Shown here: in pieces, positions 1 to 6,950 of the stretch
Layout of the letters: each line of letters opens with the position of its first letter
Position numbering within the stretch: position 1 is the stretch's first letter
Assembly (NCBI RefSeq): GCF_014651675.1
Contig: NZ_BMXI01000020.1
Span: 19,412 to 83,411 of the forward strand
Length of the DNA: 64,000 bases
Direction: 5' to 3'
From: Roseibacillus persicicus
Lineage (GTDB): Bacteria > Verrucomicrobiota > Verrucomicrobiia > Verrucomicrobiales > Akkermansiaceae
Made by a program: the position numbers and the translations under genes
The notes under the pieces: generated by a model
What the model was told of the DNA's origin: nothing
Database searches by the model: none
Seen by the model: only the letters and a program-made list of their open reading frames with translations

Positions 1-153
1 CTTACCCACACCGTCACCCTCAACGGGCAAACCGGCCCCCTCATGGCCGCCCTTCCCCGCTACATCAACAGCTTCCACCGCTTACTCACCCGCGAAAGCC
101 AAACCCTCCACTCTCCAGTATTCGAGCCCCAATGGCCTGACGACCCCTTCTAA
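1..153 (+). CDS. cas1: CRISPR-associated endonuclease Cas1, C-terminal fragment
   Basis: The first 50 codons of the window are open in frame 1 and stop at 151-153, two bases before the cas2 start codon. The residues fit the basic, Ser/Arg-rich tail of type II Cas1 (for example RYINSF and FHRLLTRESQTLH), but the catalytic residues lie outside the window. Cas1 is the integrase that inserts new spacers together with Cas2. The identification rests mainly on position: gene order cas1-cas2-array is standard for type II, and Cas9 is expected further upstream. Only the tail is visible, so the call is contextual. Confidence 0.75.
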   Translation, partial: LTHTVTLNGQTGPLMAALPRYINSFHRLLTRESQTLHSPVFEPQWPDDPF

Positions 154-155
154 TT

Positions 156-485
156 ATGGAACTCTCAGCCTACCGAACCATGTGGATCATTGTCCTCTTC
201 GACCTCCCTACCGACACAGCGAAAGCGAAAAAACAATATCAGCGCTTCCGCAAGGACCTTCTCGAAGACGGTTTCTCCATGATGCAATACTCCGTCTATT
301 ATCGCCACTGCGCCAGCAAGGAAAACACCGAAGTCCACCTCGAACGCATCCGCTCTTGTGTGCCACCCGACGGCGAAGTCCGCGTCTGTCAATTCACCGA
401 CAAACAATTCTCCCGCATGGAAGTCTATTTCGGAAAACGCAGAATTAGGACCGAAGACGAGCCAGCACAGCTCGAAATGTTCTAG
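156..485 (+). CDS. cas2: CRISPR-associated protein Cas2 (type II-C like)
   Basis: This 109-residue protein has the usual length for type II Cas2. The start WIIVLFDLPTDT carries the conserved beta-strand and Asp of the ferredoxin-like fold. FRKDLLEDGFSMMQYSVYYR and the late FTDKQF segment match type II-C/II-A Cas2. Cas2 dimers bridge two Cas1 dimers in the spacer-integration complex. The ATG lies two bases after the cas1 stop, so the two genes are translationally coupled. The CRISPR array starts 48 bases after the stop codon. A long ORF on the opposite strand (165-509) is a shadow. Confidence 0.93.
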   Translation: MELSAYRTMWIIVLFDLPTDTAKAKKQYQRFRKDLLEDGFSMMQYSVYYRHCASKENTEVHLERIRSCVPPDGEVRVCQFTDKQFSRMEVYFGKRRIRTEDEPAQLEMF

Positions 486-530
486 CGAAAAATCTCGGAA
501 CCGACTCAATATAAGTTAATTCCGAGATTA
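485..530 (-). terminator. Minus-strand intrinsic terminator between cas2 and the CRISPR array
   Basis: Positions 491-500 (AATCTCGGAA) and 520-529 (TTCCGAGATT) form a perfect 10-bp inverted repeat with a 19-nt loop. On the minus strand the stem runs into a stretch of T residues (complement of 486-492); on the plus strand no T tract follows. It therefore fits termination of a transcript coming leftwards through the array, not of cas2. Confidence 0.6.
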
Positions 531-532
531 AG

Positions 533-1558
533 ATGGTAATTGATCACTGCCTGCAGTCAATCCGCAGCGGTTTTAAAGTCCTTAATAATCTGCCGCGCAT
601 GGTAATTGATCACTGCCTGCAGTCAATCCGCAGCATAACTCCCCACTTGCTCCAATCGATAGGTATGGTAATTGATCACTGCCTGCAGTCAATCCGCAGC
701 GCGCTCGTCTTCCGACTTGTGGGCGTGGGTATGGTAATTGATCACTGCCTGCAGTCAATCCGCAGCGAGCGAGCGGTAAGGGTTCACCGTCTCGTCATGG
801 TAATTGATCACTGCCTGCAGTCAATCCGCAGCGCAGGGGTTTGAGGAGAGTCACTTTCGAGCATGGTAATTGATCACTGCCTGCAGTCAATCCGCAGCAG
901 CTCTTCGATGATCACCGAAATATTATGCATGGTAATTGATCACTGCCTGCAGTCAATCCGCAGCAAGATAGGCTAGAACATGGTCCCACCGATAATGGTA
1001 ATTGATCACTGCCTGCAGTCAATCCGCAGCCCTAATTGGTGTTCGGTTAAAGTAATCGCTATGGTAATTGATCACTGCCTGCAGTCAATCCGCAGCGGGC
1101 CCTGCTAGATCAAGACTGCATTAGTTATGGTAATTGATCACTGCCTGCAGTCAATCCGCAGCAGCGGTCGGATTGCGTCTCTATGCGCGGGAATGGTAAT
1201 TGATCACTGCCTGCAGTCAATCCGCAGCACGGCGGCCTTGTCGAGGGTTTCGGTGACCATGGTAATTGATCACTGCCTGCAGTCAATCCGCAGCGACGAC
1301 GCTGTGTCCTCCCATCACCCAGGCATGGTAATTGATCACTGCCTGCAGTCAATCCGCAGCGCTCGCGGTCTTCACGCTTTCGGCGCTGTTATGGTAATTG
1401 ATCACTGCCTGCAGTCAATCCGCAGCTCGTCGTCCAGGATGACGGGAAGGCCGTAAATGGTAATTGATCACTGCCTGCAGTCAATCCGCAGCCAGGTTTG
1501 AATAACGAATCAATTCCGTCCAATGGTAATTGATCACTGCCTGCAGTCAATCCCGCGG
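533..1558 (-). CRISPR. CRISPR array, 16 repeats of 36 nt and 15 spacers of 30 nt (type II-C)
   Basis: A 36-nt repeat starts at 533 and recurs exactly every 66 bases (533, 599, 665, 731, 797, 863, 929, 995, 1061, 1127, 1193, 1259, 1325, 1391, 1457, 1523), so every spacer is 30 nt. Fifteen repeats are identical; the last one (1523) keeps 31 bases and then diverges, marking it as the terminal repeat. The 36/30 geometry and the adjacent cas1-cas2 fit type II-C. Read on the minus strand, each repeat holds TTGACT, 16 bases, then TACCAT at its very end. This resembles a sigma70 promoter and the repeat-borne promoters known from Neisseria meningitidis and Campylobacter jejuni II-C arrays. Strand is therefore given as minus (inference). 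No tracrRNA anti-repeat was found in the window. Confidence 0.97.
1523..1550 (-). promoter_or_regulatory. Repeat-embedded sigma70-like promoter (outermost copy; same element in each repeat)
   Basis: On the minus strand TTGACT (1545-1550) is followed after 16 bases by TACCAT (1523-1528). The -10-like box ends exactly at the repeat boundary, so transcription would begin inside the spacer. The terminal repeat lost its outer 5 bases but kept both boxes, consistent with selection on the promoter. Confidence 0.5.
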
Positions 1559-1649
1559 ACCTCGTGAACTCGATAGAAAAATTGCCATTCGCAGTTTTTA
1601 GGCCCCCACTAAGGGAATAATCACCTCTTCTAATCCTCCTTCCGAGAAA

Positions 1650-2708
1650 CTAACAATCCTGCTCGCCATCGATCCCCAGCACGTCAAAAAAGGCGGGCCA
1701 GATTTTGCGGAAGAGGGAGTTTTTCCCGCCGCGGGAAAGCTGTTCGGCGACGAGCTCCACCTTTCCGTCAGGGTCTGCAGGAGCGACTTGGCTCAGGGAG
1801 TGATGCGGTGCGTGGAGCTCCAGGCTGAGATGGCTATCGGCGGCCTTGCGGCTCACTTCCACGGTAGTCTTGCCATCAGTTAGCGAGACTAGAGAAAGCG
1901 GCGCATACGACTCTTCGGTCTCCCACTCGACGACGATTTCGCGGCCATCTTTGGCGGCAAACACAAATCGAGTTTCATCCCGCGATACGAATGCCCAACC
2001 GGCCTGGGTTGCCAGCCACGCAAGGGTCAACCAAGCGCTCGTCCAGTGACCAGGCTGCCCTGCAATTTTCACTGAGTTGACTTTCTCGAGCATCTCCTGA
2101 GCCAAAGGATCGTCGAACAAACCGGCAATCCCCAAACGGAAATGATAGGTCCGGGTCCAGGCCAAGTCCTGCACCGCCATCTGGCAGCGCGAGTCCTCCA
2201 CCGCATCGCGCAGACGAGCAAAGCCCGCTGGCACATCCGACCACTCGGCGGAGTCGACGATGAAGCGGCTAGTGAGACGATAGAGCCTTTCCTCAAACAA
2301 GTCCGAGAGCTCACCCTGCCACCAGAAGACCAATGGCAAATCACTATTCAGATTGGAGAAGAGCGTGTTGCGCATCCGGCCGATGGCCTTTCCCTTCAAG
2401 CGGAAAGAAAGCTGTTCGCAGCAGACGGTCTTGCGCCCGTGCGCGAGGTGACAATGGGCCGTCACCCAGGCCTCGATCTGTGACTTGGGAGCGTCCCGTT
2501 GCATCTCCACGAGAATAGCCCGACAGGCATGCTCGCGAGTGAGCGCGAAGATCGCTTCCGAGTTCTCTTCCAGAGCACCGGCCTGCTCGGAATAGATCGC
2601 AAAGTTCATCAAAGAGGCATTGGTGGCGGCTTCATCCGCCTCCCAAATCTTCTTCAGCTCCTTACCGATGGAGCCGACTTCCACTGGCTGTCCAAGGTTA
2701 GCACTCAT
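1650..2708 (-). CDS. opcA: Glucose-6-phosphate dehydrogenase assembly protein OpcA
   Basis: This 352-residue protein resembles the OpcA family, which helps oligomerisation and redox activation of glucose-6-phosphate dehydrogenase in cyanobacteria and actinobacteria. Supporting segments are the N-terminal ATNASLMNFAIYSE motif, the mid-protein LPLVFWWQGELSD motif and the DSAEWSDVP segment, all typical of OpcA. It starts three bases after the zwf stop, so the pair is a tight operon with zwf first. No catalytic motif is visible, as expected for a chaperone-like factor. The family assignment is supported both by sequence and by adjacency to zwf. Confidence 0.88.
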   Translation of the reverse strand: MSANLGQPVEVGSIGKELKKIWEADEAATNASLMNFAIYSEQAGALEENSEAIFALTREHACRAILVEMQRDAPKSQIEAWVTAHCHLAHGRKTVCCEQLSFRLKGKAIGRMRNTLFSNLNSDLPLVFWWQGELSDLFEERLYRLTSRFIVDSAEWSDVPAGFARLRDAVEDSRCQMAVQDLAWTRTYHFRLGIAGLFDDPLAQEMLEKVNSVKIAGQPGHWTSAWLTLAWLATQAGWAFVSRDETRFVFAAKDGREIVVEWETEESYAPLSLVSLTDGKTTVEVSRKAADSHLSLELHAPHHSLSQVAPADPDGKVELVAEQLSRGGKNSLFRKIWPAFFDVLGIDGEQDC

Positions 2709-2711
2709 GGT

Positions 2712-4244
2712 CTACAGTCTCCTCCATTCTCTTCCCTCGCGACCCAGCATCTCGTCGGCCTCCTTCGGCCCCCAGCTGCCTGCGGTGAACTCGGTCATGG
2801 GCGGCTTGTTGTCGCTCTCGTGCCAAGCACGCTCGATGTGGTCGACGAAGCGCCAGGCCTCCTCCACCTCATCCCGACGGGCAAACAAGGTAGCATCGCC
2901 AGCCATGGCGTCTAACAGAAGACGCTCGTAAGCCTCGGGGCTGCTTTTTCCAAAGCTGGAAGAGTAGTGGAAATCCATCTTCACCGGCTCCATGCGCACC
3001 GCCGCGCCGGGCAGCTTGGAATTCATGCGCAGGGAAATTCCCTCATCCGGTTGAATCCGAATCACGAGAACATTCGCTCCCGGCACACCGCCAGGCACGG
3101 CATTGAAGAGGACACCGGGGACGTCTTTGAAGTGGATGGAAATTTCAGTAGCCTTCTTGGGCAAACGCTTGCCCATGCGCACATAGAACGGCACCCCGCT
3201 CCATCGCCAGGTGTCGAGCATGACCTTCACCGCCACGTAGGCCTCGGTCTCGCTCTCGGGATTGACCCGGTCTTCCTCGCGATAACCGGGAACCTCTTCC
3301 CCGTTGATGTAGCCTTTCACATACTGCCCGCGCACCACGTTCTCCGCTACCTTCTCGGGAGTGTCCCACTGACGCATCGAGCGGAAAACCTTCACTTTCT
3401 CATCACGAACTCCGTCCGCGCTCAGGTCGGTCGGAGGCTCCATCGCGACCAGGCTCAGCAATTGCAAGAGGTGGTTCTGCACCATATCGCGGAGAGCGCC
3501 GGACTTGTCATAATAGCCTCCACGCCCCCCCTCCATGCCGAAGTGCTCGGCGCAAGTGATCTGGACGTGGTCCACGTAGCTGGAGTTCCAAAGCGGCTCG
3601 AAAATGGCATTGGCGAAGCGCAGCACCATAATGTTCTGGGCCGTTTCTTTGCCAAGGTAGTGGTCGATGCGATAGGTGTCCTTTTCCTGAAAAGTCGCGT
3701 TGACCACTTCGTTGAGGTGTTGGGCTGTCGCGAGGTCGGTGCCAAAGGGCTTCTCCACGATCACCCGTGACCAGCCGCCCTCCTTGGCTTCATTGAGACC
3801 AGCCCCTTTCAGGCTTTCCAAAATATCATCGAAGAACTCCGGGGCACTCGCGACGTAGAAGAGCCGGTTGCCCTTGCCTCCCCTCTCGCTATCGATGGCG
3901 TCAAGCCGCTCCGCCAATCCCTTGTAACCTTCCTGGTCGGTGAACTCGCTGCAGTGATACTCGATGGATTCCGCGAACTTAGCCCAGACTTCCGGGTCAT
4001 GCCCGCTGCGCGAGACCTCCTTGTTGATCTTCTCCAGGCTTTCACGGAAAAACTCATTCGACCAATCGCGACGGGCAAAACCGACGATGCGAACTCCCGG
4101 CGGCAACTCGCCATCGACTGCCAAATTATAAAGCGCTGGAATCAACTTACGGTGGTTCAGATCGCCGGTCGCGCCAAAGATCACAACCGTGCAGGCGTCC
4201 GCACGCAACCGTGCCACCAAATCATCTCGAAAAGGATTACTCAC
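2712..4244 (-). CDS. zwf: Glucose-6-phosphate 1-dehydrogenase
   Basis: This enzyme oxidises glucose 6-phosphate to 6-phosphogluconolactone with NADP, the entry step of the oxidative pentose phosphate pathway. The length of 510 residues is normal. Visible motifs are the N-terminal nucleotide-binding FGATGDLNHRKLIPALY, the EKPFGTDL segment, and the active-site RIDHYLGKE with the conserved substrate Lys and the base-contributing His region. It is the first gene of a zwf-opcA pair. Upstream 4245-4388 is a 144-bp spacer that should hold the promoter; no clear boxes were identified. Confidence 0.97.
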   Translation of the reverse strand: MSNPFRDDLVARLRADACTVVIFGATGDLNHRKLIPALYNLAVDGELPPGVRIVGFARRDWSNEFFRESLEKINKEVSRSGHDPEVWAKFAESIEYHCSEFTDQEGYKGLAERLDAIDSERGGKGNRLFYVASAPEFFDDILESLKGAGLNEAKEGGWSRVIVEKPFGTDLATAQHLNEVVNATFQEKDTYRIDHYLGKETAQNIMVLRFANAIFEPLWNSSYVDHVQITCAEHFGMEGGRGGYYDKSGALRDMVQNHLLQLLSLVAMEPPTDLSADGVRDEKVKVFRSMRQWDTPEKVAENVVRGQYVKGYINGEEVPGYREEDRVNPESETEAYVAVKVMLDTWRWSGVPFYVRMGKRLPKKATEISIHFKDVPGVLFNAVPGGVPGANVLVIRIQPDEGISLRMNSKLPGAAVRMEPVKMDFHYSSSFGKSSPEAYERLLLDAMAGDATLFARRDEVEEAWRFVDHIERAWHESDNKPPMTEFTAGSWGPKEADEMLGREGREWRRL

Positions 4245-4388
4245 AGCCCTCTTCTTTCAATAAATCACCGCCCGATCAAAACCCAAATGAACCAATCGAG
4301 CCCACATTGACCATTAATTTCATTCATCCTTGAAAAATAGTCCCATGAACCGGCTATTCCGCAGGTAGTTTTCGCCGTGGCCGCAGCT

Positions 4389-4784
4389 CTACAACTTGGC
4401 GGCCCCCCAGAGCTTGGAATACTTTTCGCAGTGAATGATTACGCTCTTGTATTTGGAGAGGTCGACATTCGCCGGCAAGGCGTAGCTCTGGTCACCCTTG
4501 GTGGTTTTCAACTTGGCAACCAGGAGAGAACCTTGGGTCGCGTTTCGGGAGCTCAGGTCTGCAACCGTGCGCTTCGAGAGAAAAATCTTCAGGTCTGGCG
4601 CAGTCGCGGTCTTGAAGTCCTTGAGCACAAGGACTTTCTTCCCACCCTGTTCTTTGATCGACCAGGTTCCGTTGATGGTGTTCGCCTTCTTGGTCCAAAC
4701 GCCTGACTGGCCGAAGGCAATGCCGATGGAAAAAGCGAGTGCGAGAAGCGAGAGAGCGAAAGTCCTGAGTGGTGAAGTTGTCAT
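4389..4784 (-). CDS. Secreted DM13-domain protein
   Basis: This 131-residue protein begins with a signal peptide (LRTFALSLLALAFSIGIAFG, predicted cleavage near residue 25). The mature part reads as one DM13 domain: GTWSIKE, VLVLKDFKTATAPDLKIFLS, and the late VIIHCEKYSKLWGAAKL that carries the family's conserved Cys and closing Trp-Gly-Ala-Ala pattern. DM13 is a predicted cytochrome-like or redox domain found in secreted proteins; its biochemical role is not established. It is a single gene, separated from the methyltransferase gene by about 60 bp. Confidence 0.82.
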   Translation of the reverse strand: MTTSPLRTFALSLLALAFSIGIAFGQSGVWTKKANTINGTWSIKEQGGKKVLVLKDFKTATAPDLKIFLSKRTVADLSSRNATQGSLLVAKLKTTKGDQSYALPANVDLSKYKSVIIHCEKYSKLWGAAKL

Positions 4785-4847
4785 TGGGTGTTCCTTGTTT
4801 CAGTGGGACGTGCCTACCCTTGATACTATTCCCTCTTTCTCGAATAT

Positions 4848-6854
4848 TCAACGAATCCCGCGTAAGACAGCCCGCAAAGGCCCCGGATATCCCTCGATAG
4901 TCTTGCTATGATCCGTGGGGTCCAGGAATTCGGGGAGAGACTGGAACTTCATCCACTCCGTCCCCCGCTGCTCCTCAACAGTCGTCACCGAGACGTCGAG
5001 CACTTCGACTTCCCGGAATCCCACCCGCTTCATCATGCGGGCCAAGAGCTCCACACTGGGGAGAAACCAGACATTGCGCATCTGGGCATAGCGCCCCTCG
5101 GGCAGCAGCACAGTATTCTCGTCGCCCTCTACAACCAGGGTCTCCAACACCAGTTCACCGCCCTTCACGAGCGTGTCACGCAGGGCTTCGAGATGCTCCA
5201 CGGGCGACTTGCGATGATAGAGAACTCCCATGGAAAAAGTGCTGTCAAAGCACCCGAGCTTGGCAGGCAGGTCTTCAATCCCCAGCGGCAGCACCCCAAG
5301 GGGCAAATCCTCTCCGCCAAAATGGCGTGCGGCCAGGAACTGGCAGCCAAAGAGCATGGAGGGGTCAATTCCCAGTGCCAGCGATGCTCCCTCGTCCAGC
5401 ATTCGCCAGAGATGATATCCATTGCCGCATCCGACATCCAAAATCCGTCGCTCATTTACGGGAGAAATTTTCTCCCGCAAACGCTCCCACTTCCAATCCG
5501 AGCGCCACTCGGTATCAACGAACAAGTCACCGAACTCAAACGGCCCTTTGCGCCAGGGCGAGAGCTTCATTAAAACCTCCTTGAGTTCACCGGCATCAGC
5601 CTGGGTCAAGAAATGGAGCCGTCCATCCCGCAGCTCGTAGCCGAGGCCTTCGAAGCGCTGCAATTCTTTCAAAACCGCTCGCCACCTCGGCAGGTCCCCA
5701 TGACCTTCACCAGAGTATTGCCGCGAAACCTGGACGCGTAGAGACGAGAGCCAGTTCTGCTGCCCCATTCGTGCCAACTCCTTCCAAACACCCGGAAACT
5801 CAATGCTCTCCCCACTCTCAGCTCCAGCAGTCGCCGCTTTATCCCCCGTGATGACCTCACACACCAAGGCCGGACTTTCCCCCAAGCGATAGTGGAATCT
5901 CAACGACTCACCGGCAGACAAATCCCCCTTTTCAATCTCAAGCTCCCGCGGACTCGTGAGACCAGACGCATAATCTGAAAGCACATGCTTTCCGAAAGTC
6001 TGAATCCGCGTAAAGAGCTTTGGCTGCTTGTTGCCCAGCTCGCAGGTCGGCAACTGGACTTCCGCAGCGGGCAAAGTCCCGCCCTCCAAGGAACGCCAAC
6101 TGGCCAATGAGTCGCGATTGAGCTTAAAGACGGCGCCAACCTCGACACGGTCCCGCGACTCATTCTCCCCCGCGAATGCAATCTCACGCACAAGGTCTAC
6201 AAACTTCAACTCGATCGAAATCTCTTCTGGAACAAAGAGTGCCCGGGGCGCCTGTCGAAAGAGATGGCGAAAGATGGCCACCTGCGGTTCAGCCTTCAGG
6301 CAAGCCTGCATGGTCTCGGACACGATCACGTCAGGGACCCAACTACTAGAAACCTCGTAGTTCAAGACATCCCCCAACACGTAGTCCACTACCGACTCAT
6401 CAAACCCCAGCCCCTCCACGGTCTGTCGGGCCGATTCCAAAGCTTCTTCGCTGATATCAGCAAACACAAACTGACAAACCTCTGCACCAAAAACCGAGAG
6501 CAAGGGCACGACCAAAGTTCCAAAGGGACCACACCCGGCGTAAAGCACCTTCACCGGCCTCCCACCCGCCGTGTCGCCAGCCGCGATAACAGCCTCGTGA
6601 ACCCCTCGAATGAAGACGACCGTGCGGGCATAATCCTCCACACACATCGCAGCCATGACCGGAGAAACAGCCAGGCCCTCGGAAGTCCAGTTCTCCCCTT
6701 CAACGATATCATCCCGCTGCGTGAATTGACCTCCAGCCACCAGCCTGAAGACCTCCAAAACCTCGAGAATCAGCGGCCGCAAGGTGTAAACCGGAACGTC
6801 TTCATCCAAGATTGTGGAAGTCAGCGCGCGAAGCTTCTGAGAGAGTTCAGTCAT
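4848..6854 (-). CDS. Two-domain methyltransferase: N-terminal SAM methyltransferase fused to CmoB-like domain
   Basis: This 668-residue protein carries two SAM-dependent methyltransferase modules. The C-terminal half has CmoB hallmarks: LSPWRKGPF, then DTEWRSDWKWERL, then the SAM-binding LDVGCGNGYHLWRML, GIDPS and FSMGVLYHRKSP. CmoB transfers a carboxymethyl group from carboxy-SAM to U34 of tRNA and is normally about 320 residues long. The N-terminal half has its own SAM site (YAGCGPFGTLVVPLL, then DVIVSETMQA) that looks more like a protein-arginine or small-molecule methyltransferase than CmoA. The ORF is open to 6941, but ATG 6854 has GAGGA eight bases upstream and gives a clean start. No CmoA gene is adjacent. 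Confidence 0.75.
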   Translation of the reverse strand: MTELSQKLRALTSTILDEDVPVYTLRPLILEVLEVFRLVAGGQFTQRDDIVEGENWTSEGLAVSPVMAAMCVEDYARTVVFIRGVHEAVIAAGDTAGGRPVKVLYAGCGPFGTLVVPLLSVFGAEVCQFVFADISEEALESARQTVEGLGFDESVVDYVLGDVLNYEVSSSWVPDVIVSETMQACLKAEPQVAIFRHLFRQAPRALFVPEEISIELKFVDLVREIAFAGENESRDRVEVGAVFKLNRDSLASWRSLEGGTLPAAEVQLPTCELGNKQPKLFTRIQTFGKHVLSDYASGLTSPRELEIEKGDLSAGESLRFHYRLGESPALVCEVITGDKAATAGAESGESIEFPGVWKELARMGQQNWLSSLRVQVSRQYSGEGHGDLPRWRAVLKELQRFEGLGYELRDGRLHFLTQADAGELKEVLMKLSPWRKGPFEFGDLFVDTEWRSDWKWERLREKISPVNERRILDVGCGNGYHLWRMLDEGASLALGIDPSMLFGCQFLAARHFGGEDLPLGVLPLGIEDLPAKLGCFDSTFSMGVLYHRKSPVEHLEALRDTLVKGGELVLETLVVEGDENTVLLPEGRYAQMRNVWFLPSVELLARMMKRVGFREVEVLDVSVTTVEEQRGTEWMKFQSLPEFLDPTDHSKTIEGYPGPLRAVLRGIR

Positions 6855-6950
6855 CTGCTTTCCTCGGTAAAAGAAAAGAGGGCTTTCAACAAGAACACAA
6901 TGACCACCCTCAAAAGCGGCGAGCTCTTTCACCGCCAACATCTGCGACTA

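Noticed and set aside
533..1456. Two plus-strand ORFs (533-844 and 1127-1456) and one minus-strand ORF (1125-1352) with repeated MVIDHCLQSIRS or GLTAGSDQLP units
   Set aside because: They are translations of the CRISPR repeats; the period of 66 bases is divisible by three, so the frame stays open by chance.
2967..3770. 267-residue plus-strand ORF inside zwf
   Set aside because: Opposite-strand shadow of a clearly identified enzyme gene; no domain and no ribosome site.
5327..5640. Small plus-strand ORFs inside the CmoB fusion gene
   Set aside because: Shadows of a well-supported minus-strand gene.
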